Assembly: GCA_023250205.1 (NCBI GenBank)
Contig: JAHFBE010000005.1
Span: forward strand, 16,376-50,249
DNA from: Candidatus Melainabacteria bacterium
Lineage (GTDB): Bacteria > Cyanobacteriota > Vampirovibrionia > 2-02-FULL-35-15
Reading direction: 5' to 3'
DNA length: 33,874 nt
Part shown: in pieces, positions 8,002-15,878 of the stretch
Layout: each line of letters opens with the position of its first letter
How positions within the stretch are numbered: position 1 is the first letter of the stretch
The notes under the pieces: model-generated
The model's database searches: none
What the model was told of the DNA's origin: nothing
Seen by the model: only the letters and a program-made list of their open reading frames with translations
Translations under genes and position numbers: made by a program

Positions 8002-8222
8002 TTCTCTTCACCTTCTACAGCTATTTCATAGCCTCTTTGAATAAAGCATATACCAATGGCCAATAGTATCACACTTCCTGTTAAATCAACATAGAAGCTA
8101 TTTGTTAAATTTCTAAAACCACCTTCAAGTAAATTTATTACTAATCTTCCTAGTGGAGTTATAAGTGAAAGCCCCATAATTTTAAAGATTTCTGCTCTGT
8201 ATTTATATCCATTTAGACTCAT
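7998..8222 (-). CDS. Small two-helix membrane protein A1 (74 aa)
   Basis: A 74-aa protein with KYRAEIFKIMGLSL at the start, two hydrophobic segments (about residues 14-32 and 48-66) and IQRGYE near the C-terminus. It is clearly paralogous to the 70-aa product at 10099 (shared KYRA..F.I.G..L, G...., LE, then I.L...G...IQRGYE). It lacks a Shine-Dalgarno; a TATATT box sits 8 nt before the ATG. It forms a coupled pair with the 45-aa gene downstream. No known family is recognised; a small subunit or stabiliser of a membrane complex is conceivable but unproven. Confidence 0.75.
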   Translation of the reverse strand: MSLNGYKYRAEIFKIMGLSLITPLGRLVINLLEGGFRNLTNSFYVDLTGSVILLAIGICFIQRGYEIAVEGEEK

Positions 8223-8230
8223 GCTTTTAA

Positions 8231-8236
8231 AATATA
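8231..8236 (-). promoter_or_regulatory. -10 box placed for a leaderless start of A1
   Basis: TATATT on the minus strand ends 8 nt before the ATG of A1 and no ribosome site lies between, so transcription would begin at or next to the start codon. No clear -35 was found. Confidence 0.4.
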
Positions 8237-8288
8237 AGCACCAGTTATTTCAAGAATCAATAGATAATTCTCTCTAACTTTATAAACT

Positions 8289-8305
8289 TGTAACCGTGGG
8301 TTACA
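8289..8305. promoter_or_regulatory. Palindrome TGTAACC-GTG-GGTTACA upstream of A1
   Basis: A perfect 7-bp inverted repeat with a 3-nt centre lies 67-83 nt upstream of A1. A near relative (ATGTAAC-N5-GTTACAT) lies upstream of the paralog A2 at 10047-10065. Shared palindromes in front of two paralogous cassettes suggest a common regulator binding site. The rest of the 8223-8549 gap holds only the repeat at 8374-8466. Confidence 0.5.
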
Positions 8306-8373
8306 TTAGAAGATAAATATTTTCTAAGCTTTGCAAATGTGAATTAAAGCGTGCTTGTGGTTAGGGAGTAATT

Positions 8374-8466
8374 TGTCATTGCGAGCCGAATAAAATGAGG
8401 CGTGGCAATCCCGATCGGGACTGCTGTGGAGACGTTGCATGCAACGTCTCTTCTTTCGCAGTGACA
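8374..8466. repeat. Mosaic dispersed repeat element (copy 2, inverted relative to copy 1)
   Basis: Starts TGTCATTGCGAG and ends TTTCGCAGTGACA. Read on the minus strand it follows copy 1 at 2153-2264 nearly base for base, including the perfect 22-bp palindrome (8429-8450), but lacks about 19 bp in the middle, where it instead forms a short CCCGATCGGGA palindrome. The ORF listed here in the track is a product of this repeat. Confidence 0.85.
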
Positions 8467-8549
8467 TAAAGTCAAAGGATCGAAAACAAACATTGAAACT
8501 TTGACAAAAATTCAAATAGTATAAATTTTATTTTCATATAATTTCCTTT

Positions 8550-9896
8550 CTATGGTGTTACAGGTGCTGGTTTTGGTTGTCCCTGTTGTTGTGTTGGTTG
8601 ATTACTTTGTTCAGGTTCAGGACTTAAATCTTTTAACAAGTTATGCATGTTATCCATGGCTGCAAGAAGAGGTTTCATCATACTTATCGGTCCAGTTATT
8701 TTTCTTAGTAATCCATTCAATGCATGCCCTATAAAAGGGATGTTCATAAATGATGATGTTTCAGAAAGTCCAATTAGCCAGTTGATTGCACCTTTAGGTA
8801 TCCATCTCCCAACCTCAATTCCAAGTTTAGCCACAGAAAAAACAGAATTTTCTGTATCTGTAAGTTTTTTAAGATCCCCATCAGTTATTTCTTCACCTTT
8901 CATTGCTTTTAGTATGCAATTTTTAAAATTTACAGATAATCCATTTTCTAAAAGTTTCGAAGCCTCTTGACCAATATCAATACCACTTGAACTAAGTAGC
9001 ATTTTTATTATTGGACTTGAGTTTACGGTGGTTATTACTCCTTCAATCAAGCCATTAATTGTTTTGTCCGTTGTTACGTGAACTTTTTTAGTTTCGTCAA
9101 ACGTTTGTTTATCTACTTCAGTAGCCGTAGTAAATTTACTTAATGTTGCTTCCAGATTTTTTAAATCTTCATGTGTAAGCTGTTTGTCAGGATCTTTTAA
9201 TATGTTTAAAACAGAGGTTATTTGACTCTGAGTTTTACCATCTTGCCATGCAATCCCGTCGCTTAAATTCTGTAAGTTAGTTTGTAATGAAGTTCTAGCT
9301 TGCATTGTTGCTGGATCAGAAGTTTGCCCTGTTAGTAATGTAACTGCTTGGGGTGTAAGTGAACCAATAGTTGATTGCAATAAAGCTTGATACCCTTTTG
9401 TAATTATTAAATTTGAATCTTGTGCTGGAGAAGAATTTCCATTCTGTGGACTAGGACTTGCTTGTTGAGGATTTAAATCGTTGTGAATAGTCTCTAAATG
9501 TCCAGTTAATTCTTGTAAATCAGTTAGTGCGGAACTATCTAAATCATGAAGATCAATCGTTCCTGTTTGTAGTCCTTCTACAATTGCGCTAAGTGATTGC
9601 CACTGCTCGCTATTTTCACCTAAAATAGGTTTTAATGTATCTACAGCGGTCTCTAGTTCTTTTCCTTTCTGTATTAATTGCTGTGCGCCGAATTGTGCTC
9701 CTGTAGGACCACCGGCAGTTTCTCCAATGTTATGAATTTCTTCAAAGATGGTAGCTAGTGTTTTTACTGCAGCTATTTCGGGAGTTCCTGCTACAGCATT
9801 TGTCAAAAGATCAAGAGCAGCTTTCCCCGTTCCTGTATTTAAAAGAGCTTTTGTGGCCAAACTAAATAAATCTGTTCCTGCTGTAATTGTTGTCAT
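8550..9896 (-). CDS. Unrecognised 448-aa protein with Pro/Gln-rich tail
   Basis: No family is recognised. The N-terminus (MTTITAGTDLFSLATKALLNTGTGKAAL) has no signal peptide. The body is largely helical, rich in Leu, Thr, Ser and Gln, with a low-complexity linker near 143-160 (NPQQASPSPQNGNSSPAQ) and a disordered tail from about 422 (SPEPEQSNQPTQQQGQPKPAPVTP). A mildly hydrophobic region around 360-410 contains WIPKGAINWLIGL and FIGHALNGLL. AGGAG lies 7 nt before the ATG, a strong ribosome site. It sits between two paralogous micro-membrane-protein cassettes. A secreted or surface-associated accessory protein is possible, but nothing proves it. Confidence 0.8.
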   Translation of the reverse strand: MTTITAGTDLFSLATKALLNTGTGKAALDLLTNAVAGTPEIAAVKTLATIFEEIHNIGETAGGPTGAQFGAQQLIQKGKELETAVDTLKPILGENSEQWQSLSAIVEGLQTGTIDLHDLDSSALTDLQELTGHLETIHNDLNPQQASPSPQNGNSSPAQDSNLIITKGYQALLQSTIGSLTPQAVTLLTGQTSDPATMQARTSLQTNLQNLSDGIAWQDGKTQSQITSVLNILKDPDKQLTHEDLKNLEATLSKFTTATEVDKQTFDETKKVHVTTDKTINGLIEGVITTVNSSPIIKMLLSSSGIDIGQEASKLLENGLSVNFKNCILKAMKGEEITDGDLKKLTDTENSVFSVAKLGIEVGRWIPKGAINWLIGLSETSSFMNIPFIGHALNGLLRKITGPISMMKPLLAAMDNMHNLLKDLSPEPEQSNQPTQQQGQPKPAPVTP

Positions 9897-10046
9897 TAAT
9901 GATCTCCTAAAATATTTTTATAATTAAAAAAGCCTTTTACAGCTTCTATAGATAAAAAGTAGGATTAAGAAAAAACTTGATAAAGAAGTAGTTAAAGACT
10001 AAGAAATTTTTTAAATTAGGTTAAAGAATAGTTAAAACTTTTTTGG

Positions 10047-10065
10047 ATGTAACTTACGGTTACAT
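10047..10065. promoter_or_regulatory. Palindrome ATGTAAC-N5-GTTACAT upstream of A2
   Basis: A perfect 7-bp inverted repeat with a 5-nt centre, 34-52 nt before the A2 start, overlapping where a -35 would lie. It matches the palindrome upstream of the paralog A1 (TGTAAC..GTTACA). The remainder of the 9897-10098 gap is plain AT-rich sequence with promoter material for both directions. Confidence 0.5.
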
Positions 10066-10085
10066 GGTCTTTGATGGTGTTTTGG

Positions 10086-10091
10086 TAGAAT
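10086..10091 (+). promoter_or_regulatory. -10 box placed for a leaderless start of A2
   Basis: TAGAAT ends 7 nt before the A2 ATG with no Shine-Dalgarno between. The same arrangement occurs at the paralog A1 and several other genes in the window. Confidence 0.4.
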
Positions 10092-10098
10092 CTCAATC

Positions 10099-10311
10099 AT
10101 GATAAGTGAAGGGAAAAAATATAGAGCACAAACTTTTAACATTGGTGGGTTTGCACTAATGAGTTTGTTTGGAAAAATTGCAATGCAACCGTTGGAAACT
10201 TTTAAAGAATATGGATTAATTGGATTTGTTTGTTATACTGTTGTAAGCATAATACTTTTTATTTTAGGTGTGCTATTAATTCAAAGAGGATATGAGGCAG
10301 TAGATGAATAA
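10099..10311 (+). CDS. Small two-helix membrane protein A2 (70 aa), paralog of A1
   Basis: MISEGKKYRAQTFNIGGFALMSLFGK..., with two hydrophobic segments at about residues 14-32 and 41-61 and a C-terminal LIQRGYEAVDE. Start, length, helix spacing and the IQRGYE end match the product at 7998-8222, so these are diverged copies. The start is fixed by that alignment. The last 8 nt overlap the next tiny gene in another frame, repeating the two-gene layout of the other copy. Function unknown. Confidence 0.75.
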   Translation: MISEGKKYRAQTFNIGGFALMSLFGKIAMQPLETFKEYGLIGFVCYTVVSIILFILGVLLIQRGYEAVDE

Positions 10312-10426
10312 TTTAGAAATTATTTTTGTAATATTAGTGCCTTTTATTGGACTATCATTAGGTGCAGTTTATATGTATTTTTTTATGTTTGATAAAAAAA
10401 AGAAGCATAGAATGGACCATAAATAA
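10304..10426 (+). CDS. Tiny single-helix membrane protein B2 (40 aa, not in ORF track)
   Basis: Hand-translated as MNNLEIIFVILVPFIGLSLGA... ending FDKKKKHRMDHK. One membrane helix (about 5-29) is followed by a strongly basic tail. It overlaps the end of A2 by 8 nt, implying coupled translation. It is the counterpart of B1 at 7864-8001, which follows A1 in the same way. It is too short for the ORF track cutoff. The function is not recognised; conserved pairing with the A gene suggests the two products work together in the membrane. Confidence 0.6.
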   Translation: MNNLEIIFVILVPFIGLSLGAVYMYFFMFDKKKKHRMDHK

Positions 10427-10499
10427 GAAAATTGTTAGAAGTTATCGATTAAGGATTTCTTTTCTGCTATCATTTTTAAGTTTGATTTTTAATACTTGA

Positions 10500-11840
<1,341 letters not shown>

Positions 11841-11849
11841 CGTTTACAA

Positions 11850-11971
11850 TGTCATTGCGAGGAGCATTAGCGACGAAGCAATCCCGAGCGAATTTGCGCA
11901 AAGCATTTGTCATTGCCATGCCTCACGGAGTTTACACTGAGCAAAGTAAATGTGTTTGGCTCGCAATGACA
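11850..11971. repeat. Mosaic dispersed repeat element (copy 3, different interior)
   Basis: Ends are the same 12-bp inverted repeats TGTCATTGCGAG and CTCGCAATGACA. The interior shares GAAGCAATCCCGA and CATTGCCA.GCCTCA modules with copies 1 and 2, but also carries a CACGGAGTTTAC.CTGAGCAAAGT module found in the element at 24952-25055. It lies directly after purA and supplies the first residues of the over-long ORF called from 11950. Confidence 0.8.
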
Positions 11972-11982
11972 TTCCAAAACAG

Positions 11983-13230
11983 ATGACTCATGAGTTCATA
12001 AAATATAAAGCACGTGATCATGCTGCAGCTCGTACAGAAGAATACTTGTTTAATCAACTGTTTCCATATATTGGAAATAAAAGAAAGCTTTTACCTTTAA
12101 TTTTTGAAGCAATTTTACAAACAGGGATTGTGGATGGGTTATTTGTAGATTTCTTTGCTGGAAGCGGAGTTGTCTCTAGGCTTGCAAAGAAAAGTGGGTT
12201 TAGGGTTGTATCAAATGATTGGGAGCCTTATTCATTTTTTTATAACAATGCTTATGTAGAACAAAATAAATATCCTCTATTTAAAGAGTTAGGTGGAATT
12301 GAAAAAGCTTATAAGTGTTTAAATGCTCTTGAAGGTATCCACGGGTATATAAGTGAATATTATTGTCCTTGGGATGATGAAAATCCTGATGTAAAAAGAG
12401 AGAGAATGTTTTTCACTCATAAAAATGGCATGAAAATTGATGCTATGAGAGAAAAAATCTTTGAGTGGGACAAAGTAGGAAAAATTAATTTAAGTGAAAA
12501 GTCAATTCTACTGGCATCATTTTTATATAGTGTTAGTTATGTGAGTAATACAAGCGGTGTTTTTAAAGGCTTTCATAATGGTTGGGGTGGAAAAACAGAA
12601 ACTGCTCTCTATCGTATTTTAAGTGAAATAAAATTAATTCCACCAGTATTATTTGACAATAAAGAAAAGAACAAAGTCCACCAAATGGACTCACTATTGC
12701 TGGCTGAAAAATTAAGTGGAAAAGAAAAAATAAACATAGCTTATTTAGATCCACCATATAACCAGCATCCTTACGGAAGTAATTATCATATTTTAAACAC
12801 GGTAGCTTTATGGGATAAGCCTGAATTAAATAAATCCATTTTGCTCAATGGTAAAAAAGTAAATAAAAGTGCAATTAGAATCGATTGGCGAACGGAACGA
12901 AGATCTGCATACAATTATAAAAACGATGCAATAAATGCATTGGATAAATTAGTAAGAACTATTAATTCAGATTATATTTTGCTTAGTTATAGTACTGATG
13001 GAAATATGAACTTAAAAGATATCCTTGAGATATTTGCAGATTGTGGGAAATTGTCTATGGTGTCAGAGCCATACAAGCGTTATAGAGTAAGTACTCCACG
13101 CATGTCAAAGAAGCCGTACAATGTAGAGACTGTTTTAATTATAGATAAAAATAAAAAGAGTTCAAAAGATGTAGTTAATAAGCTCTGGAGTGAATTCCTG
13201 GAGCAGGATAAGTGGCTAAGTAAGAGTTGA
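11983..13230 (+). CDS. D12-class DNA adenine-N6 methyltransferase
   Basis: About 415 aa from the ATG at 11983. LFPYIGNKRKLLPLI and FVDFFAGSGVVSRLA form the SAM-binding region (FxGxG), and NIAYLDPPYNQHPYGSNYH holds the DPPY catalytic motif. The order of motifs is that of Dam/D12 adenine methyltransferases. The ORF track start at 11950 lies inside a repeat element, so the first 11 residues (MCLARNDIPKQ) are probably not native. No restriction enzyme gene is adjacent, so it may be a solitary methylase. It overlaps the next methyltransferase gene by 4 nt. Confidence 0.88.
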   Translation: MTHEFIKYKARDHAAARTEEYLFNQLFPYIGNKRKLLPLIFEAILQTGIVDGLFVDFFAGSGVVSRLAKKSGFRVVSNDWEPYSFFYNNAYVEQNKYPLFKELGGIEKAYKCLNALEGIHGYISEYYCPWDDENPDVKRERMFFTHKNGMKIDAMREKIFEWDKVGKINLSEKSILLASFLYSVSYVSNTSGVFKGFHNGWGGKTETALYRILSEIKLIPPVLFDNKEKNKVHQMDSLLLAEKLSGKEKINIAYLDPPYNQHPYGSNYHILNTVALWDKPELNKSILLNGKKVNKSAIRIDWRTERRSAYNYKNDAINALDKLVRTINSDYILLSYSTDGNMNLKDILEIFADCGKLSMVSEPYKRYRVSTPRMSKKPYNVETVLIIDKNKKSSKDVVNKLWSEFLEQDKWLSKS

Positions 13231-14288
13231 TAATAATATTCTTAAATTTGTTAAATAAGCTGGGATTAAAAAATCTGTCTGAATTTTTAAGATCTTGTTT
13301 GATGGAGGGTTTAAAACATTCAAAGAAAGCAGCTAGGAATGATTTTCTTGATTTGATGAATGGAATATTTTTGTATTTCAAAGATCCAAAAATCAATGCA
13401 ATAGTAAAAAGAAATATGAAAATTGCTTTGACTTATAGTGATAGTAGGACGTTTGAAAAATTCTTGAATATAGCAGGTACTTCACAAACAAAGATAATGG
13501 CTAAGCTTATTGCTCAAAATTGGCTTAGTAAAACAGGTCTAAGAATTTTAGATATAGGCAGTCACTATGGATATTTGATTGATGATTTAAAAGAATATCC
13601 TAATTTAACTATTGATAGATATATAGGAATTGATTTAAGTCTTGAAGTCGTAAATAAAGCAAAGCAAAGAATCAAAAGTAAATTTGATCGAAATGAGGCA
13701 ATGAAATATGACTTCATGTTAGACAATGCTTTAAGTCAGGGGTTATATAAAAAACTACCTGCTGACAATGACATAATTGTTTTTTCGGGTCTTGGACATA
13801 TGTCTGTTGAGGAAATAAAAATTTGTTTAAATAACTTTGATAACGTCTTATCAAAGGAAAAGGCATCAAGGATTTGTCTTACCAGTACTGTATTTGAAGA
13901 TCATTCTCCAAATATTACTATTTCACGAAATAAATTATCTATGTACTTTAAATGGTTAGATGAATTCTCCGGGACCAAAGTACCAAATATCGACTCATTT
14001 ATAGAAACAGCTTCTCAGCATAAATTAGATCTTTTAGTTAGTGATATGTTGCAATTTACTCTTGGAGGGATGATTCAGGAAAAAGAAGGTGTAGAGGAGA
14101 ATGTCCTTTATCGCTTATATAAATCAAAAACTTCTGACTTTGACTATGAATATAATATTAAAGACAGATGCCAGTTTGAAAAATTTTTAACTAATTGTGG
14201 CTTTGGGATTGAAAAAGAAAAATCATTTATTAATCCAACACTTATAGGACTTTCGGTAGATTACTTATCTTTAAAAAGAAAGAATTAA
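13227..14288 (+). CDS. SAM-dependent methyltransferase, substrate unknown
   Basis: A 353-aa class I methyltransferase: LRILDIGSHYGYLIDDL is motif I and YIGIDLSLEVVNKAKQR the acidic motif that holds the SAM ribose, followed by IIVFSGLGHMSVEEI. The first 100 residues are helical and basic with no recognised domain. The start is a TTG whose last base pair overlaps the stop of the upstream DNA methylase (TTGA); an ATG at 13302 is an alternative. The tight overlap suggests both are made together. It ends convergently with the next gene, sharing a TTAA stop overlap. Confidence 0.78.
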   Translation: MIIIFLNLLNKLGLKNLSEFLRSCLMEGLKHSKKAARNDFLDLMNGIFLYFKDPKINAIVKRNMKIALTYSDSRTFEKFLNIAGTSQTKIMAKLIAQNWLSKTGLRILDIGSHYGYLIDDLKEYPNLTIDRYIGIDLSLEVVNKAKQRIKSKFDRNEAMKYDFMLDNALSQGLYKKLPADNDIIVFSGLGHMSVEEIKICLNNFDNVLSKEKASRICLTSTVFEDHSPNITISRNKLSMYFKWLDEFSGTKVPNIDSFIETASQHKLDLLVSDMLQFTLGGMIQEKEGVEENVLYRLYKSKTSDFDYEYNIKDRCQFEKFLTNCGFGIEKEKSFINPTLIGLSVDYLSLKRKN

Positions 14289-15361
14289 ATTTCTATACCA
14301 TGTATAATAATTTCTCTTTTTCTTAATGCATTAATAAATAAATCTACAGGTACACATTGTTCCTGAGGTAAAACACCTAAGCATTTAATCTCTCCTTTTG
14401 CCTGCATGTGAGAAATGATAGCTGCTGGAAATGCTGTAGTTCTCATCATAGAAGTAAATGGAGGTTTAGCTTTATCAACAATTGTAAGCTCATGTTTTTT
14501 TGAATTACCTTCAAAAATGATTTTTACAAGAGTTACGTCCTCTTTGCATAAAGGCAGATTTTCTTCAAAATATTGGTGAGAAAACAGACCTTTCATTTGA
14601 AGCTCTTTAATTTCACTGCAATGCCCTGGATAACGAATGGTTTTATAATCCAGATTCTTTAATCTGTTTTTGTATGTTTCTATTAAGGTGGATGTACCAC
14701 CTGACGTAGTAAACGCTTCTAATTTTTGAAATGGCGGAGGAAATTCAATCTCTTCAATTTCTATAAGTGGTTCAACAGTTTCAATTCTTCCATTACGTAA
14801 AAGTCGAACAGGTTCTATATATTCGTTTATAAGCCCGTCTACTGAAAAAAGTCTTTCATACTTTAATTTATTTTTTGGATTTAATGGTAATCCTCCAACT
14901 CTGATTTTTACACTATCTACCCAATTAAACTTTTCTATTCCCCACTTTACTAAAACTGCTACCATTCCTGGAGCCAGACCACAGTCTGGAATTATTGATA
15001 CTCCAGCAGTTTCAGCTTCTTTTGTAAGTTTTAATTGTTCATCAACGACAGTATTATTTCCGCCTAAGTCGCATAGGTGAGTTTTTGTTTTAATTGCTAA
15101 TTTTGTAAATGTAACATTAAATCCATAATAAATTGCAGCAACTGCAGCATCAACTTCTTTGAAAAGAGCTTCAACCTCAGATTCATTCTTTGCATTAAAG
15201 ATGCTCGTTTCTAATCTGTTACTGGCTAGAAAATCTTTTGCTTTTTTTAATTCTTCTGGATTATTATCAGCCAATATAACTTTATTTGTATTTTCTTGCT
15301 GTAATAAGTCAAAAGCAATTGCCTTTCCCATTAGACCAGCACCAAGAACACAGTATTTCAT
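14285..15361 (-). CDS. Saccharopine dehydrogenase-family NAD(P)-dependent enzyme
   Basis: About 358 aa. The N-terminal Rossmann fold MKYCVLGAGLMGKAIAFDLL (GxGxxG) is followed by VILADNNPEEL, VDAAVAAIYYGFNVTFTKLAIK and CDLGGNN, as in Lys9/LYS1-like enzymes. The middle AFTTSGGTSTLIETYK and RYPGHCSEIK are typical of this family's catalytic domain. Members act on lysine, carboxynorspermidine or homospermidine metabolism; which one applies here is not clear. The track start at 15391 adds ten residues (MLHASCLGVS) that are encoded by the adjacent heptamer repeat, so the ATG at 15361 is preferred. Confidence 0.83.
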   Translation of the reverse strand: MKYCVLGAGLMGKAIAFDLLQQENTNKVILADNNPEELKKAKDFLASNRLETSIFNAKNESEVEALFKEVDAAVAAIYYGFNVTFTKLAIKTKTHLCDLGGNNTVVDEQLKLTKEAETAGVSIIPDCGLAPGMVAVLVKWGIEKFNWVDSVKIRVGGLPLNPKNKLKYERLFSVDGLINEYIEPVRLLRNGRIETVEPLIEIEEIEFPPPFQKLEAFTTSGGTSTLIETYKNRLKNLDYKTIRYPGHCSEIKELQMKGLFSHQYFEENLPLCKEDVTLVKIIFEGNSKKHELTIVDKAKPPFTSMMRTTAFPAAIISHMQAKGEIKCLGVLPQEQCVPVDLFINALRKREIIIHGIEI

Positions 15362-15373
15362 AGAGACACCGAG

Positions 15374-15408
15374 GCATGAAGCATGAAGCATGAAGTATGA
15401 AGTATGAA
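15374..15408. repeat. Five tandem GCATGAA/GTATGAA heptamers
   Basis: Three GCATGAA units are followed by two GTATGAA units, just upstream of the saccharopine-dehydrogenase-like start. The following 40 nt contain partly complementary pieces (CGTGCCTCG, TTTCATG), so the 15362-15450 gap can fold on itself. The 7-bp period matches the repeats found in mnmE. Confidence 0.8.
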
Positions 15409-15456
15409 AAGAAGGTTCTTCTTGTTTCGTGCCTCGTGTTTCATGTTTCTATAAAA

Positions 15457-15855
15457 TTAAGTATTAGCTGATGTTGTCTGTGGAATTGTATTTGGGTTGT
15501 TATCTTTTTTGCTACCAAGTAATCTGATGCTATCAGCAATTACAAGTGGCTTAATATTTAACTCACCAGTATCCTTGCTATTCCAGCTATCCCATCTAAT
15601 CTTTCCTTCTATACCAATCAGTGAACCTTTTTTTACATATTCTCCAGCAATTTCTGCTTGCTTGCCCCATATCTCAATATCAAACCAATCAGTTTGAGCA
15701 TCTTTCGCTGGACGGTTTACAGCAAGAGTAAAAGTTGTAACTACTTTCCCGGATTCAAAATATCTCATCTCAGGATCTTTCCCTGAACGTCCAACTAAAA
15801 TAATGTGATTGATGTCTGCAGTGGGCCTATTATTAAAACTTGATTGATTATCCAT
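15457..15855 (-). CDS. ssb: Single-stranded DNA-binding protein
   Basis: A 132-aa OB-fold SSB: INHIILVGRSGKDPEMRYFESGKVVTTFTLAVNR, then DWFDIEIWGKQAEIAGEYVKKGSLIGIEGKIRWDSW and ELNIKPLVIADSIRLLGSKKD. Wording and length are close to the cyanobacterial form. It protects single-stranded DNA in replication and repair. The C-terminus ends in polar PQTTSANT with no acidic tip of the E. coli type. AAGGA lies 7 nt before the ATG. It follows the UbiB-like kinase gene by 23 nt on the same strand. Confidence 0.93.
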   Translation of the reverse strand: MDNQSSFNNRPTADINHIILVGRSGKDPEMRYFESGKVVTTFTLAVNRPAKDAQTDWFDIEIWGKQAEIAGEYVKKGSLIGIEGKIRWDSWNSKDTGELNIKPLVIADSIRLLGSKKDNNPNTIPQTTSANT

Positions 15856-15878
15856 AATATTTCCTTTTTTGTTTTAAG

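Noticed and set aside
7829-8011. 60-aa ORF on the minus strand
   Set aside because: Wrong frame; the conserved tiny gene B1 (7864-8001) occupies this stretch in another frame with a paralog elsewhere.
8324-8515. 63-aa ORF on the minus strand
   Set aside because: Covers the dispersed repeat at 8374-8466; the peptide is translated repeat.
11983-14288. Complete restriction-modification system
   Set aside because: Both genes are methyltransferases; no endonuclease-like gene is present.
15362-15391. Start of the saccharopine-dehydrogenase-like gene at 15391
   Set aside because: The extra residues are encoded by the heptamer repeat; the Rossmann fold begins directly at the ATG at 15361.
15374-15450. 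Tandem heptamers considered as a CRISPR-like array
   Set aside because: Units are 7 bp, directly abutting, with no spacers and no cas genes nearby.
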